Origin: Evansella cellulosilytica DSM 2522
GTDB taxonomy: Bacteria > Bacillota > Bacilli > Bacillales > Salisediminibacteriaceae
Reading direction: 5' to 3'
Length of the DNA: 64,000 bases
NCBI RefSeq assembly: GCF_000177235.2
Contig: NC_014829.1
Coordinates: 3,844,001 to 3,908,000, forward strand
How positions within the stretch are numbered: position 1 is the stretch's first letter; every line of letters begins with the position of its first letter. Under the pieces are notes generated by a model, which was given only the letters and a program-made list of their open reading frames with translations, had not been told where the DNA came from and searched no databases. Of this stretch, positions 34,736 through 43,014 are shown piece after piece. Position numbers and translations under genes: made by a program.

Positions 34736-35344
34736 TTATAGTAAGTTTTCCCTTATACCTACACTATCTATTGTCATACTTATACGAACTTTAAGTTTTT
34801 CTAGCATATCCATGATTTCATATTGGATAATATCAGCTATTAATACGTAGTCTTTATGTTCTAATGCATCTGATATATGATTAAGTTCTTCATCAACACT
34901 TGAGACTATTTGTAAATATTCATTCCAATTTCTTATATTATGCTTTAGACGGTCTACCGATACGATCATATGAGTAATCCATTGAAGTCCTTCAAGTAAT
35001 TGATCATATTTTTTCCACGTTAAATCCGTTGGTGTGTTATAAAATTCTTCAGCTAATAATTTAATTTCTGGCACTGCTGAGTTTATATATTTTTCTGTCG
35101 ACAGTAGAATATCATTTGTTAATTCACTGACAGATTTACAAATAACCCGAATTTCAGAAATCCCATTAATATTTTCTAAAAGATAACTATCATGATTCTC
35201 ATAAACCTCTTTACCATCTACTATCAAGTGGCTAAAATAGTTATCTCCTTCTTCGACTTTTTTATTAATTTTTAAGATTATATTATTAATTTCATTAATA
35301 TTATTTTTATACTCAAAGATTTCTTCTTCGATAATTAAAAACAT
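34736..35344 (-). CDS. Unknown 202-residue protein, first gene of the modification island
   Basis: Acidic, mainly helical soluble protein (EIFEYKNNINEINNIILKINKKVEEGD; DEELNHISDALEHKDYVLIADIIQYEIMDMLEKLKV). No catalytic motif is recognisable and I do not know the family. It is the promoter-proximal gene behind a sigma-D promoter that closely resembles the hag promoter, and lies between hag and pseB, so it may be an adaptor between flagellin and the Maf machinery. That role is inference. A GGAGGG ribosome site precedes ATG 35344. Confidence 0.8.
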   Translation of the reverse strand: MFLIIEEEIFEYKNNINEINNIILKINKKVEEGDNYFSHLIVDGKEVYENHDSYLLENINGISEIRVICKSVSELTNDILLSTEKYINSAVPEIKLLAEEFYNTPTDLTWKKYDQLLEGLQWITHMIVSVDRLKHNIRNWNEYLQIVSSVDEELNHISDALEHKDYVLIADIIQYEIMDMLEKLKVRISMTIDSVGIRENLL

Positions 35345-35383
35345 TCATATCCCTCCAAAATAAGTGATACCCTACAATATATT

Positions 35384-35410
35384 TTATCGGATTTTGTTGA
35401 AAAATGTTTA
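35384..35410 (-). promoter_or_regulatory. Sigma-D promoter of the flagellin-modification island
   Basis: Minus strand TAAA (35410-35407), 15 nt, TCCGATAA (35391-35384), 40 nt before the first island gene. The 15 nt AAACTACTAAACATT spanning the -35 are identical to the hag promoter. Confidence 0.85.
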
Positions 35411-35424
35411 GTAGTTTACTGGAA

Positions 35425-35460
35425 ATAAAAAAGTGCTTCCCTTATAAACGGGAAACACTC
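35425..35460 (-). terminator. Terminator of hag
   Basis: AGTGTTTCCC (35459-35450) pairs with GGGAAGCACT (35441-35432) with one G-U, then six T. It lies 17 nt after the flagellin stop, so most hag messages stop before the island promoter. Confidence 0.9.
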
Positions 35461-35476
35461 TGTTTTTAATTAGTAA

Positions 35477-36445
35477 TTATCCTAATAACTGTAGAACAGA
35501 TTGTGGTTGTTGGTTAGCTTGAGCAAGCATAGACTGAGAAGCTTGAGAAAGAATGTTATTCTTAGTCATTTGCATTACTTCACGAGCCATATCCACATCA
35601 CGAATACGAGACTCGGCAGCTTGTAAGTTCTCAGAAGAGTTATCTAAGTTAGAAATTGTATGCTCTAAACGATTTTGGAATGAACCAAGGTTTGAACGTT
35701 GAGCTGAAACTGCTTCAATTGCGTTATTAATTACTTGGATAGACGCTGAAGCTTCTGTATGGTTTGCTACACTTAAACCTGCTGCTGTTTTATTATTACT
35801 TGTACCGTTAGATACACCAGACGCAGCTGCAAATTTTGCACCAGTTACATCCTCAGCACCTTTTCCTGTGTTCAATGCAGAGATAGAAGCACCTGCTGTA
35901 GCATTTGCACCGCTACCACCTTGTAAACCTAATGACTCGGCAGTCATACTCTTAATTTCGATAGTCATACTTTGACCTTGATTAGCACCGATTTGGAATG
36001 TAGAACTAAATCCAGCTCCACCAGCTCCACTAACATTTAACATTGGCTGAGTGTTAAACTCAGTTGTGTTAGCAATACGGTTGATCTCAGAAGTTAATTC
36101 GTTGATCTCTTTTTGGATCTCGTTACGGTCTACACCTACATTAGTATCGTTTGCTGCTTGTGTAGCTAGTTCACGCATACGTTGTAGAATGTTTTGAGTT
36201 TCTTGTAAAGCACCTTCAGCTGTTTGGATCATAGAGATACCATCTTGTGCATTACGAGAAGCTTGGTCAAGACCACGGATTTGCGCTCTCATTTTTTCAG
36301 AGATAGCTAGACCAGCAGCATCGTCACCAGCACGGTTAATACGAAGACCAGAAGAAAGCTTCTCCATAGAGTTTTGCATTGCATTTTGGTTCGCGCCCAT
36401 TTGACGGAACGTATTTAACGCAGGGATATTATTGTTGATAATCAT
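35477..36445 (-). CDS. hag: Flagellin
   Basis: Filament subunit of 322 residues. The N-terminal D0/D1 region (MIINNNIPALNTFRQMG, KLSSGLRINRAGDDAAGLAISEKM, ELATQAANDT) and C-terminal region (LENTISNLDN-like segment, ESRIRDVDMAREVM, QSMLAQANQQPQSVLQLLG) are standard. The central variable region (about 150-235) is rich in Ser, Thr, Ala, Gly and Asn, offering acceptor Ser/Thr for the neighbouring Maf. Strong AAGGAGG 9 nt upstream lies in the loop of a CsrA-type hairpin. It has its own sigma-D promoter and terminator. Confidence 0.98.
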   Translation of the reverse strand: MIINNNIPALNTFRQMGANQNAMQNSMEKLSSGLRINRAGDDAAGLAISEKMRAQIRGLDQASRNAQDGISMIQTAEGALQETQNILQRMRELATQAANDTNVGVDRNEIQKEINELTSEINRIANTTEFNTQPMLNVSGAGGAGFSSTFQIGANQGQSMTIEIKSMTAESLGLQGGSGANATAGASISALNTGKGAEDVTGAKFAAASGVSNGTSNNKTAAGLSVANHTEASASIQVINNAIEAVSAQRSNLGSFQNRLEHTISNLDNSSENLQAAESRIRDVDMAREVMQMTKNNILSQASQSMLAQANQQPQSVLQLLG

Positions 36446-36449
36446 AATG

Positions 36450-36467
36450 AATTTCCTCCTTGAAATT
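36450..36467 (-). promoter_or_regulatory. CsrA-binding hairpin covering the hag ribosome site (BS2)
   Basis: AATTTC / GAAATT form a perfect 6-bp stem with loop AAGGAG, so the Shine-Dalgarno sequence is presented in the loop, as in the B. subtilis hag leader. Confidence 0.75.
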
Positions 36468-36488
36468 ATATTGTTTTTTTACTCCAGC

Positions 36489-36500
36489 CACATCCTTGTG
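36489..36500 (-). promoter_or_regulatory. Upstream CsrA-binding hairpin in the hag leader (BS1)
   Basis: CACAAGGATGTG folds as CACA / TGTG around AGGA and contains ACAAGGATGT, matching the CsrA consensus RUACARGGAUGU. Paired with BS2 about 33 nt downstream. Confidence 0.8.
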
Positions 36501-36566
36501 ATTGGAAAGGTTGGTCTATTGGGAAAAAGTCGGCCGCCTTTTTCTCTAATGACCTTTACATATATA

Positions 36567-36593
36567 TTATCGGATCGATTGATTGAATGTTTA
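36567..36593 (-). promoter_or_regulatory. Sigma-D promoter of hag
   Basis: Minus strand TAAA (36593-36590), 15 nt, TCCGATAA (36574-36567). It leaves a leader of about 110 nt that includes both CsrA hairpins. Confidence 0.9.
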
Positions 36594-36653
36594 GTAGTTT
36601 TATAAATTTTTTTGATGTTTTTTGGCGATTTTTCACCTGAAAATTTTTCCAAT

Positions 36654-36686
36654 AAAAAAAGCATCACTCATTATTGTGAATGATAC
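36654..36686 (-). terminator. Terminator of the orphan LuxR-type gene / csrA unit
   Basis: GTATCATTCA (36686-36677) pairs with TGAGTGATGC (36670-36661) with two wobble pairs, then seven T. It starts 10 nt after the regulator stop and insulates hag. Confidence 0.85.
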
Positions 36687-36695
36687 TTACATTGA

Positions 36696-37391
36696 TTACC
36701 TAACTGGATCGACCCAACCGCTTCGAATCGCTTTTATCATTGCGTCTGTGCGGTCGTTTGCACCTATTTTTTTTAGTAGGTTACTAATGATCGTGTTTAT
36801 CGTTGTTGGTGCTAAATACATTTTCTGTGATATTGTCCGGTTGTTATAGCCATCCAGAATGAGCTGTAGTGCATCTTTTTCATTTTCAGATAGCTTAATA
36901 TGTATACGGTCATGACATAATAACAGCTTTTTGATTGGCTTATTTGAAGATTGGCTCTCATCAATTTGCTTCGCTAACTCTCTTTGGAAAGAAGGTTCTA
37001 GAAAAACTCCTTCCTTTAACAAGTCCTTCACAACTATCGGACAGTATCGTATAAAGTAATGTAAAGTAACAATTCCGCTAATCGGAAATGATAAATATTG
37101 GAGTACACGCTGTACGGAATGGCCAGTTACTAAAAGGATTGGAACCTCCAGATTATTTGACTTTGCCATTACCTCATGAATTACTTTCTTATTTTCATTA
37201 TAATCGCCATCTATATAACAAATAATGAGATCATATACGTCAAGGTGTTCAGGAATAGTATGCTGTATCGATACGGAAGTATGTAAAACACTTTCCACAT
37301 TCCTTATGCTATTTCTTGAGATCGTTTCAGTTATGTCATAAAAGAGGATTTGCTTCGTTTTATTAGACTTATTTGAGTAAGTTGTCTGCAA
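36696..37391 (-). CDS. Orphan DegU-like regulator with degenerate receiver
   Basis: A 231-residue protein. C-terminal LuxR-type helix-turn-helix (about 165-228: LSENEKDALQLILDG, TTINTIISNLLKKIGANDRTDAM) is close to that of DegU, including the ending AIRSGWV. The N-terminal part is receiver-sized, but the acidic pocket reads LFYDIT instead of DD, and the phospho-acceptor position in DLIICYIDGD appears to hold Tyr or Cys rather than Asp, so phosphorylation is unlikely. ATG-like upstream start 37445 is rejected: GGGAGGG lies 6 nt before TTG 37391. Its place between csrA and hag suggests a flagellar regulator; target unknown. Confidence 0.82.
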   Translation of the reverse strand: MQTTYSNKSNKTKQILFYDITETISRNSIRNVESVLHTSVSIQHTIPEHLDVYDLIICYIDGDYNENKKVIHEVMAKSNNLEVPILLVTGHSVQRVLQYLSFPISGIVTLHYFIRYCPIVVKDLLKEGVFLEPSFQRELAKQIDESQSSNKPIKKLLLCHDRIHIKLSENEKDALQLILDGYNNRTISQKMYLAPTTINTIISNLLKKIGANDRTDAMIKAIRSGWVDPVR

Positions 37392-37617
37392 GGTTAACCC
37401 TCCCAAGTGAAAGAAAGTAAAGTGAACATGCTTTAAAATTATCAAAAAAATACAATTTTTGACATAGTTCGATAGTCACAACTTCCTCTAACGATGAAGC
37501 AGTTAATTAACAGACAGACTATCGTGAGCGAGGATTTAGGTATGAGAATTTTTTTCCATTAAAACTAAACTAACCGATCCTAAAATACCAATTTACTCTT
37601 CACGATTTTGTCAAACC

Positions 37618-37845
37618 TTATTTATCTAAAGCTTTTGTTAATTGCTTTAGTATGTCTACCGATGCATGTGCAGCTTCACTATTTTCTTTTTGTATCGCTA
37701 AATATATTTCTTTACGGTGAATATCAACATTACGAGGGGCATTGATTCCAAGTTTTACTTGGTCTCCTTCAATGCCGATCACTTTCACTTCTATATTGTC
37801 ACCTATTTGAATCGATTCATTCAGTTTGCGAGTAAGAACAAGCAT
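37618..37845 (-). CDS. csrA: Carbon storage regulator CsrA (translational repressor of hag)
   Basis: RNA-binding dimer that blocks hag translation by covering its Shine-Dalgarno sequence. The 75 residues start [23 protein letters not shown] and include the RNA-contact segment [19 protein letters not shown]. It lies 3 nt after fliW, whose product binds and inhibits CsrA, and its likely target hairpins are visible at 36450-36500. Confidence 0.98.
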   Translation of the reverse strand: MLVLTRKLNESIQIGDNIEVKVIGIEGDQVKLGINAPRNVDIHRKEIYLAIQKENSEAAHASVDILKQLTKALDK

Positions 37846-37848
37846 TGT

Positions 37849-38304
37849 TTACCCCTCCTTTTCACCAGTAGCTGTAAGTACATCACCTAACGGATGCTTT
37901 GTTTTGTATTCAGAATCATTCAATGCAATTTGCTTCCCTTTTTGTTTTTTACCGTTAATCACAATTGGACCTTGCAAGTTCGCTGTTGATTCTGCCCAAG
38001 TTTCACGTACAGTAAGGATGACGAACAACGCCACGTCCTCTTGATCATTTATTTCTAGCTGTTCAATGACACTATCTGAAAGCTTTGCTTCATAGTTAGG
38101 GAAAAATTGAAATGGTGTCATGACAACAAAGGCAAGTCCAGGCGTATTGACGGATTGCAAAATATAAAATGGGCTCGGTTCATTACTAAAAGGTAGTAGA
38201 ACAAATTTTTTCTCATCCTCAAAGCTTGGTACACCATGTTCAAACGTAATAATATTTTCCTCATTGATTTCTATTTCACCTGAATATTTTGTTTCTAATT
38301 TCAT
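37849..38304 (-). CDS. fliW: Flagellar assembly factor FliW
   Basis: Protein antagonist of CsrA that is released when flagellin is exported. The 151-residue protein has the family pattern: ETKYSGEIEINEENIITFEHGVPSFED, FVLLPFSNEPSPFYILQSVNTPGLAFVV, and VILTVRETWAESTANLQGPIVIN. Directly coupled to csrA (3-nt gap) and 24 nt after yviE. Confidence 0.97.
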   Translation of the reverse strand: MKLETKYSGEIEINEENIITFEHGVPSFEDEKKFVLLPFSNEPSPFYILQSVNTPGLAFVVMTPFQFFPNYEAKLSDSVIEQLEINDQEDVALFVILTVRETWAESTANLQGPIVINGKKQKGKQIALNDSEYKTKHPLGDVLTATGEKEG

Positions 38305-38328
38305 TTTTTATCACTCCATATTACGTCA

Positions 38329-38907
38329 TTATAAGCCACGATCGACTTGATTACCTGTAACAGAAAAATGTATTGCGTTTTTTTGTTGTATATATACATT
38401 ACTTTGCCACTTTGGAATCGTTATATCCGGTTCGTTTTTATGAAAACGTATGCTTGGCTCTGGCCAATCCGCTTGCACGCGAACTTCCGAAGGGACATGG
38501 TCAATTTTCACTCGAAACGGTTGTGGAACAGTAGATACATTATACGATTTTGGTGCTCTTTCGCCGTTCTGTCTCGCTACGTTAGCGATTGCATTTCCTC
38601 CATTTTCTATACTTTTATATTGTTCACCCTCACGCATCGTTTTAGCAATATATTGGTACACTTTTTGCTTAGTAGAAGAATGCCATTCGTTCGATCGGCG
38701 TAATGGCCCTTTTAAGTCAGCATCAGCAAACGCTTCCGTTTGATTTATGAATAGCTTCGCTGCTGTTGAGCTAATACGCAAGTTTCCGTTAAGCTCCTGC
38801 TTTATTTCCATATCAGCTGGACGTTGACGGATTGTCATTTCTGGCCGTTGCGATGCAATACCAGTTATCGCTCGCTCTGATTGAATATGATAGCGTGCTA
38901 GTTCCAT
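38329..38907 (-). CDS. YviE-like protein (DUF6470)
   Basis: A 192-residue protein matching YviE in position (between flgL and fliW) and character: IRQRPADMEIKQE, LRISSTAAKLFINQTEAFAD, and an extended C-terminal beta-rich part with PQPFRVKIDHVPSEV. No enzymatic motif or signal peptide. It probably takes part in late flagellar assembly, but its role is not known to me. Confidence 0.88.
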   Translation of the reverse strand: MELARYHIQSERAITGIASQRPEMTIRQRPADMEIKQELNGNLRISSTAAKLFINQTEAFADADLKGPLRRSNEWHSSTKQKVYQYIAKTMREGEQYKSIENGGNAIANVARQNGERAPKSYNVSTVPQPFRVKIDHVPSEVRVQADWPEPSIRFHKNEPDITIPKWQSNVYIQQKNAIHFSVTGNQVDRGL

Positions 38908-38941
38908 TGTTCCCCCTCCTTTTTCTATTTAACAATTTCAA

Positions 38942-38975
38942 CAAAACTCCTGCAATTGTGTCATGCAGGAGTTTT
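38942..38975 (-). terminator. Stem-loop between flgL and yviE
   Basis: AAAACTCCTGCA (38975-38964) pairs with TGCAGGAGTTTT (38954-38943), 12 bp with a 9-nt loop. The T tract is short (TTTTGTTG), so it may be a partial terminator or a processing barrier. Confidence 0.6.
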
Positions 38976-39030
38976 GGATTTGTTCTATTATTCTAACAGT
39001 AGCGCTCATCGTGCGACGACTGCAACTATT

Positions 39031-40215
39031 CTACCTTAAAAAGTCCATTAATGTCGGTTGCATAATACGTCCCATTGAAGACAAGGCCGCTCTATGAACA
39101 TTTTCTGAAGAGAGTAGATTTGTAATGACTTTTTCTATATCTGCATCTTCGTTGTTAGAGAGAATTCGTCTTGCGATAACCTCTTGTTCCTTCATGCGGT
39201 CATCAATCATTTCAACACGATTATAGCGAGCACCGAGTTCAGCTCGTTCGTTTACGACTTTATCAATTTGACGATCAAAGTTTGCGATTAGTTCTTCTAG
39301 CTCCTTACCTGTTGCTGCAGGATCATTGAGCGCTTTTTCAAGCTGATAAATATCGCCGAAGAAATCTGTAGAAAACACGTTGCTAGGGTTAATGTTCGTT
39401 GCCACATTTACCCCTTTTAATAGTTCGATTTCTACTTTTTGCGTATTCGTTGACACAGAGTCTAGTCGCGATACGACAAACTGGCGTTCTTTAAGATCCT
39501 TCGTATCTGTCACTGTTTCTCCAGCATTATTCACATACGTATGTGCGTGTGTAAAGCTTTCTGGATTCCCTTCGCCATCGACAGCTACTGTAATCGATTT
39601 ATTAGGATTATTAACGTCTTGAAAAATATAGCCGTCATCATTTTTTTCAACAAGCTCGTATCTTCCACTATTATGTGTCAATACGTGAGTAAATGGGACA
39701 GCCTCATCTGCATTAAAGTTCGGTAGATCAGCTAAAGCTTCCTCAATTGCATTAAAACCAACATTCATTTGATCAGCGTCGAGCGGTGCATTTGTCGTAT
39801 TCGTTCCGTTAAAAATATATTTATTATTTGCCTTCGTGTTTGCTAATGATTGAAGATGCTCACGAAGCTGCTCAATTTCTTTTGAAATGTTGGCACGCTG
39901 CGTAGATTCGTACGTATCATTAGATGCTTGTACTGCTAATTCGCGAATACGGTGCATCGTGCTCGTCACTTGATCTAACGTCGCATCGGCATTTTCCATC
40001 CAGTTGTATACTTCTGTCAAGTTACGATTAAACTGTTCCGTTTCCACCACTTGCGTACGGTAACGCATCCCATTCATCGCAATAACCGGGTCCTGGGAAG
40101 CACGCGAGATTTTTTTCCCTGTCGCTAATTGGTTTTGTATATCATGAAGCGTTTGATAGCTTTGACTTAAATGTCTTAAGGAACTATTTGTTAACATCGA
40201 TTGCGTTACACGCAT
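39031..40215 (-). CDS. flgL: Hook-filament junction protein FlgL (HAP3)
   Basis: Joins the hook to the filament. The 394-residue protein has the flagellin-like N-terminus (MRVTQSMLTNSSLRHLSQ, IQNQLATGKKISRASQDPV) and C-terminus (ERAELGARYNRVEMIDDR, SSMGRIMQPTLMDFLR) with a long central domain. It is longer than the B. subtilis protein (about 300), the extra length lying in the middle. GTG 40218 is not used; AGGTG fits ATG 40215. Follows flgK by 43 nt. Confidence 0.95.
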   Translation of the reverse strand: MRVTQSMLTNSSLRHLSQSYQTLHDIQNQLATGKKISRASQDPVIAMNGMRYRTQVVETEQFNRNLTEVYNWMENADATLDQVTSTMHRIRELAVQASNDTYESTQRANISKEIEQLREHLQSLANTKANNKYIFNGTNTTNAPLDADQMNVGFNAIEEALADLPNFNADEAVPFTHVLTHNSGRYELVEKNDDGYIFQDVNNPNKSITVAVDGEGNPESFTHAHTYVNNAGETVTDTKDLKERQFVVSRLDSVSTNTQKVEIELLKGVNVATNINPSNVFSTDFFGDIYQLEKALNDPAATGKELEELIANFDRQIDKVVNERAELGARYNRVEMIDDRMKEQEVIARRILSNNEDADIEKVITNLLSSENVHRAALSSMGRIMQPTLMDFLR

Positions 40216-40258
40216 CACGGTTCACCTACTTTATCAATATGTTACTCTATGAAAAATC

Positions 40259-41911
40259 TTAACGTCCAACGACGCCCATTCTATTAATAATAATATCTAG
40301 CATTTCATCGATCATTGTAATGTTTCTTGCAGCTGCATTATACGCATGCTGAAACTGAATCATATTCGTCATTTCTTCATCTAACGAAACACCCATCACT
40401 GATTGACGACGGTCTTCTACAGAGTCCCGTAGTGTCTCTGTATTTTTCATCATTCGGTTTGCTTCATTTAAATCTACTGCCATATTACCGATGACACTTT
40501 GATAAAAGCTTTGTACGTTCGTTGTTGATCCACCAAAGCTCAAGTTTTTATCTTTCACGTTTGCTAATGCAAGCGCGTTAGATCCATCCCCGGCAAAGCC
40601 CTCTGATAACGGTTCATTAGGGTTACTCGTAAATCCAGATGCAGCGATATTATCTAGCTCCTCTATAATCGCGCGATTTACTTGAAGGAATTGTGCCGCT
40701 CCCTTCATATTATCACTACTAATGTTCGCATTTTCTGCAAATGTGAAGAATGGAATCCCCTCTCCATCATTGGCTTTAACTCCTGCTTCAATTTCAGATA
40801 AGCTCCATCCTGAACTATGGACAGCATTCAACTCTTCAACAAAAGTGAATACCATTAAGTCCAAGTTTGCCATCATTTCAGGATAATCGCCTCTTACTTG
40901 TCCATTTCTATCAATATATCCATGCGTTTCAATCGTTGCACGGAGCGCGCCAGGAGAACGAAAAGCATCGAGATTATTCATGTGTACAACACCAGATGTT
41001 AAATCTTTTATTTCACTCGCATTCTCTACTTGGTTTAGCGCTCTTTCATTAGCTACGTGTAGCCCCTGTACTAATCCATCATCCGAATAAGAAATGTGCA
41101 GCTCCGTTCTCTCTAGTCGAGCGCCATCTACTAACGTAACACCCATATCACGACCGTGTTCATCCGCTAGCTTAATCGTATATCTTCCAGTTGCTTGTGG
41201 ACTTGCATTTCCACCACTACTTACCGTTTCCACCGTCACGTTCATAAACCCGGATAATTCATCAACGAGAAGGTCACGTTGGTCATACAAATCATTCGGT
41301 AAAAGTCCGTGTGGCTCCACTTGAGATATTTGCTTATTAATGTTATTAATTTGGCGAATTAACGAGTTAATACGGTCTTGCTGCACACCAATTTCACTAC
41401 GATAATCCTCTTGAATCGCTTGTAATGATTGATACGTATATTGGAATGTTTCTGCAACAGCAATTCCTCGTTGTCTTACGACAGAGCGGGCACCAGCATC
41501 TTCTGGATGCACAGATAAATCTTGTAAAGACTGCCAAAAGCGATCCATCGTGCTAGCTAGTCCACTTTCAGTAGGCTCGTTCATAATGTCTTCCATTTTT
41601 TCAAGAGCGTTATGACGCGCTGTCCAGTACCCGTTCTTATTGTTTTCAGAACGGAACTGTGTATCTAAAAAGGCTTCACGAATACGCTGTACTTCTCCAG
41701 CCTTTACCCCTGTTCCAATTTGCCCTGGCATATTCGGCATGTTAAACGCTGGCGTAGGAAACGCCTCAGTTGTAGAAAAATTAACGCGCTGACGCGAATA
41801 CCCCGGCGTATTTGCATTTGCAATATTATGTCCTGTTGTATGCAACGCAGATTGATGCGTTGTCATTGCTCTTCTCGCTGTTTCTAATCCATGAAATGTT
41901 GATGTTGCCAT
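40259..41911 (-). CDS. flgK: Hook-filament junction protein FlgK (HAP1)
   Basis: First junction protein on the hook. The 550-residue protein has the N-terminal signature STFHGLETARRAMTTHQSALHTTGHNIANANTPGYSRQRV (given here in two parts of the rod/hook family motif: HTTGHNIANANTPGYSRQ) and the C-terminal SVMGVSLDEEMTNMIQFQ heptad region. It is secreted by the flagellar type III system with FlgN as chaperone, the gene for which lies just upstream. Confidence 0.96.
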   Translation of the reverse strand: MATSTFHGLETARRAMTTHQSALHTTGHNIANANTPGYSRQRVNFSTTEAFPTPAFNMPNMPGQIGTGVKAGEVQRIREAFLDTQFRSENNKNGYWTARHNALEKMEDIMNEPTESGLASTMDRFWQSLQDLSVHPEDAGARSVVRQRGIAVAETFQYTYQSLQAIQEDYRSEIGVQQDRINSLIRQINNINKQISQVEPHGLLPNDLYDQRDLLVDELSGFMNVTVETVSSGGNASPQATGRYTIKLADEHGRDMGVTLVDGARLERTELHISYSDDGLVQGLHVANERALNQVENASEIKDLTSGVVHMNNLDAFRSPGALRATIETHGYIDRNGQVRGDYPEMMANLDLMVFTFVEELNAVHSSGWSLSEIEAGVKANDGEGIPFFTFAENANISSDNMKGAAQFLQVNRAIIEELDNIAASGFTSNPNEPLSEGFAGDGSNALALANVKDKNLSFGGSTTNVQSFYQSVIGNMAVDLNEANRMMKNTETLRDSVEDRRQSVMGVSLDEEMTNMIQFQHAYNAAARNITMIDEMLDIIINRMGVVGR

Positions 41912-41979
41912 AATGTAATCTCCCCTATATGAATGCTCACTCTTCCGATTTGGAACGTAAGTCTACTTTTCACGTCATA

Positions 41980-42489
41980 TTACGCTTTTGAATCAAATAT
42001 CGATGGGCCACCTGCTTCAAAGTCATCATCGTGCTCACTTCTTTGATCGGGTCGACGATAGTTACCAAACTCTTTTTGTGGATACATTGCACCGAGAGAC
42101 ATGTTGACAAATCGTAAAGACTCTTCAATGAGCTGTTGATTTAATTCATTTTGCTGCTTTAACTTCTCAATTTCTGCCACGAGTTTTTCTTCTAATTCAT
42201 GCAGTTCTTTTTTGTGTTCTGCTGGAAAAAGATCGATAAGCTCGTGCATCGTTACGTTTTCTTTCACAAGTCCCTTTTCCTGTAGCCACTGTTCGACAAC
42301 GTTTCGTCTCGTAATCTCAAGCTTTTGAAGCTGCTTCACTAATACCGTTTCTTCCTTCATGAGCTTCTCTAAAGCAGGGATTTCTCCTTTTGTCACTACT
42401 GTTTGCTTTGCGAGGGCTTGTTCGTTTAACTTTTCATGGATTAACACGAGTCCTTGAAAAATTCGAATGATGCTCTGTACTTGGTCCAT
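41980..42489 (-). CDS. flgN: FlgN-type export chaperone (YvyG)
   Basis: Chaperone of FlgK and FlgL. The 169-residue protein is helical (IFQGLVLIHEKLNEQALAKQ, LEKLMKEETVLVKQLQKLE) with a typical end PSIFDSKA and RFVNMSLGAMYP before it. Position between flgM and flgK is as in B. subtilis. The loop with RSEHDDDFE near the end is unusually acidic. Confidence 0.92.
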   Translation of the reverse strand: MDQVQSIIRIFQGLVLIHEKLNEQALAKQTVVTKGEIPALEKLMKEETVLVKQLQKLEITRRNVVEQWLQEKGLVKENVTMHELIDLFPAEHKKELHELEEKLVAEIEKLKQQNELNQQLIEESLRFVNMSLGAMYPQKEFGNYRRPDQRSEHDDDFEAGGPSIFDSKA

Positions 42490-42522
42490 TTTCTCTCGCC
42501 CTCCTACTGCTTAATTAAACTG

Positions 42523-42783
42523 TTATTTTTCATTCCAAAAATCATAAAACTTTCTTGCTACTTCATTTGGGTTAACTTTATATTCCCCTTGTTCAATTTG
42601 TGCTTTTAGCTTCTCAATTTTTTCTTGGCGATCCACTGAGACTTGTGTTGACTGCTGCATTTGCTTTGCAGCTGACGAAATTTGTACGTCGTCACGTTTT
42701 TTAGCAACATCTTGGTTTTGTTTGACGTTTACTTCTTGCACTTTTTTATACGCATTAACAGAATGAATTGGATTTATTTTCAT
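42523..42783 (-). CDS. flgM: Anti-sigma-D factor FlgM
   Basis: Holds sigma-D inactive until the hook is finished and FlgM activity is removed. The 86-residue protein starts MKINPIHSVNAYKKVQE and contains DDVQISSAAKQMQQ and the C-terminal sigma-binding helices VDRQEKIEKLKAQIEQGEYKV. AAAGGAGGT is 7 nt before ATG 42783; longer upstream frames are spurious. A near-perfect sigma-D promoter 90 nt upstream gives the expected negative feedback. Confidence 0.96.
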   Translation of the reverse strand: MKINPIHSVNAYKKVQEVNVKQNQDVAKKRDDVQISSAAKQMQQSTQVSVDRQEKIEKLKAQIEQGEYKVNPNEVARKFYDFWNEK

Positions 42784-42873
42784 GCTCCGAACCTCCTTTA
42801 ATAAGGTTATACAGTATATAATACCCATCTTTTTACGGTCAACTCTACATCGTTTCACGTTTATCTACTGTAT

Positions 42874-42900
42874 ATATCGGCCATAGAGCTTATAAGTTTA
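42874..42900 (-). promoter_or_regulatory. Sigma-D promoter of flgM-flgN-flgK-flgL
   Basis: Minus strand TAAA (42900-42897), 15 nt, GCCGATAT (42881-42874): a perfect match to the consensus and spacing. Confidence 0.93.
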
Positions 42901-43014
42901 GTAAAAGCAATAAGAAATTTATATATTTTTATTTCAATCAGTTTCATAAATAGACTCAGAATAATATCCCTTATTATAAAATTTCTTGTTAACTTAACTT
43001 CGGTGTTTATTTTC

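Noticed and set aside
17077-35344. Prophage or transposon carrying the island
   Set aside because: No integrase, transposase, attachment repeats or tRNA border is visible; only base composition hints at transfer.
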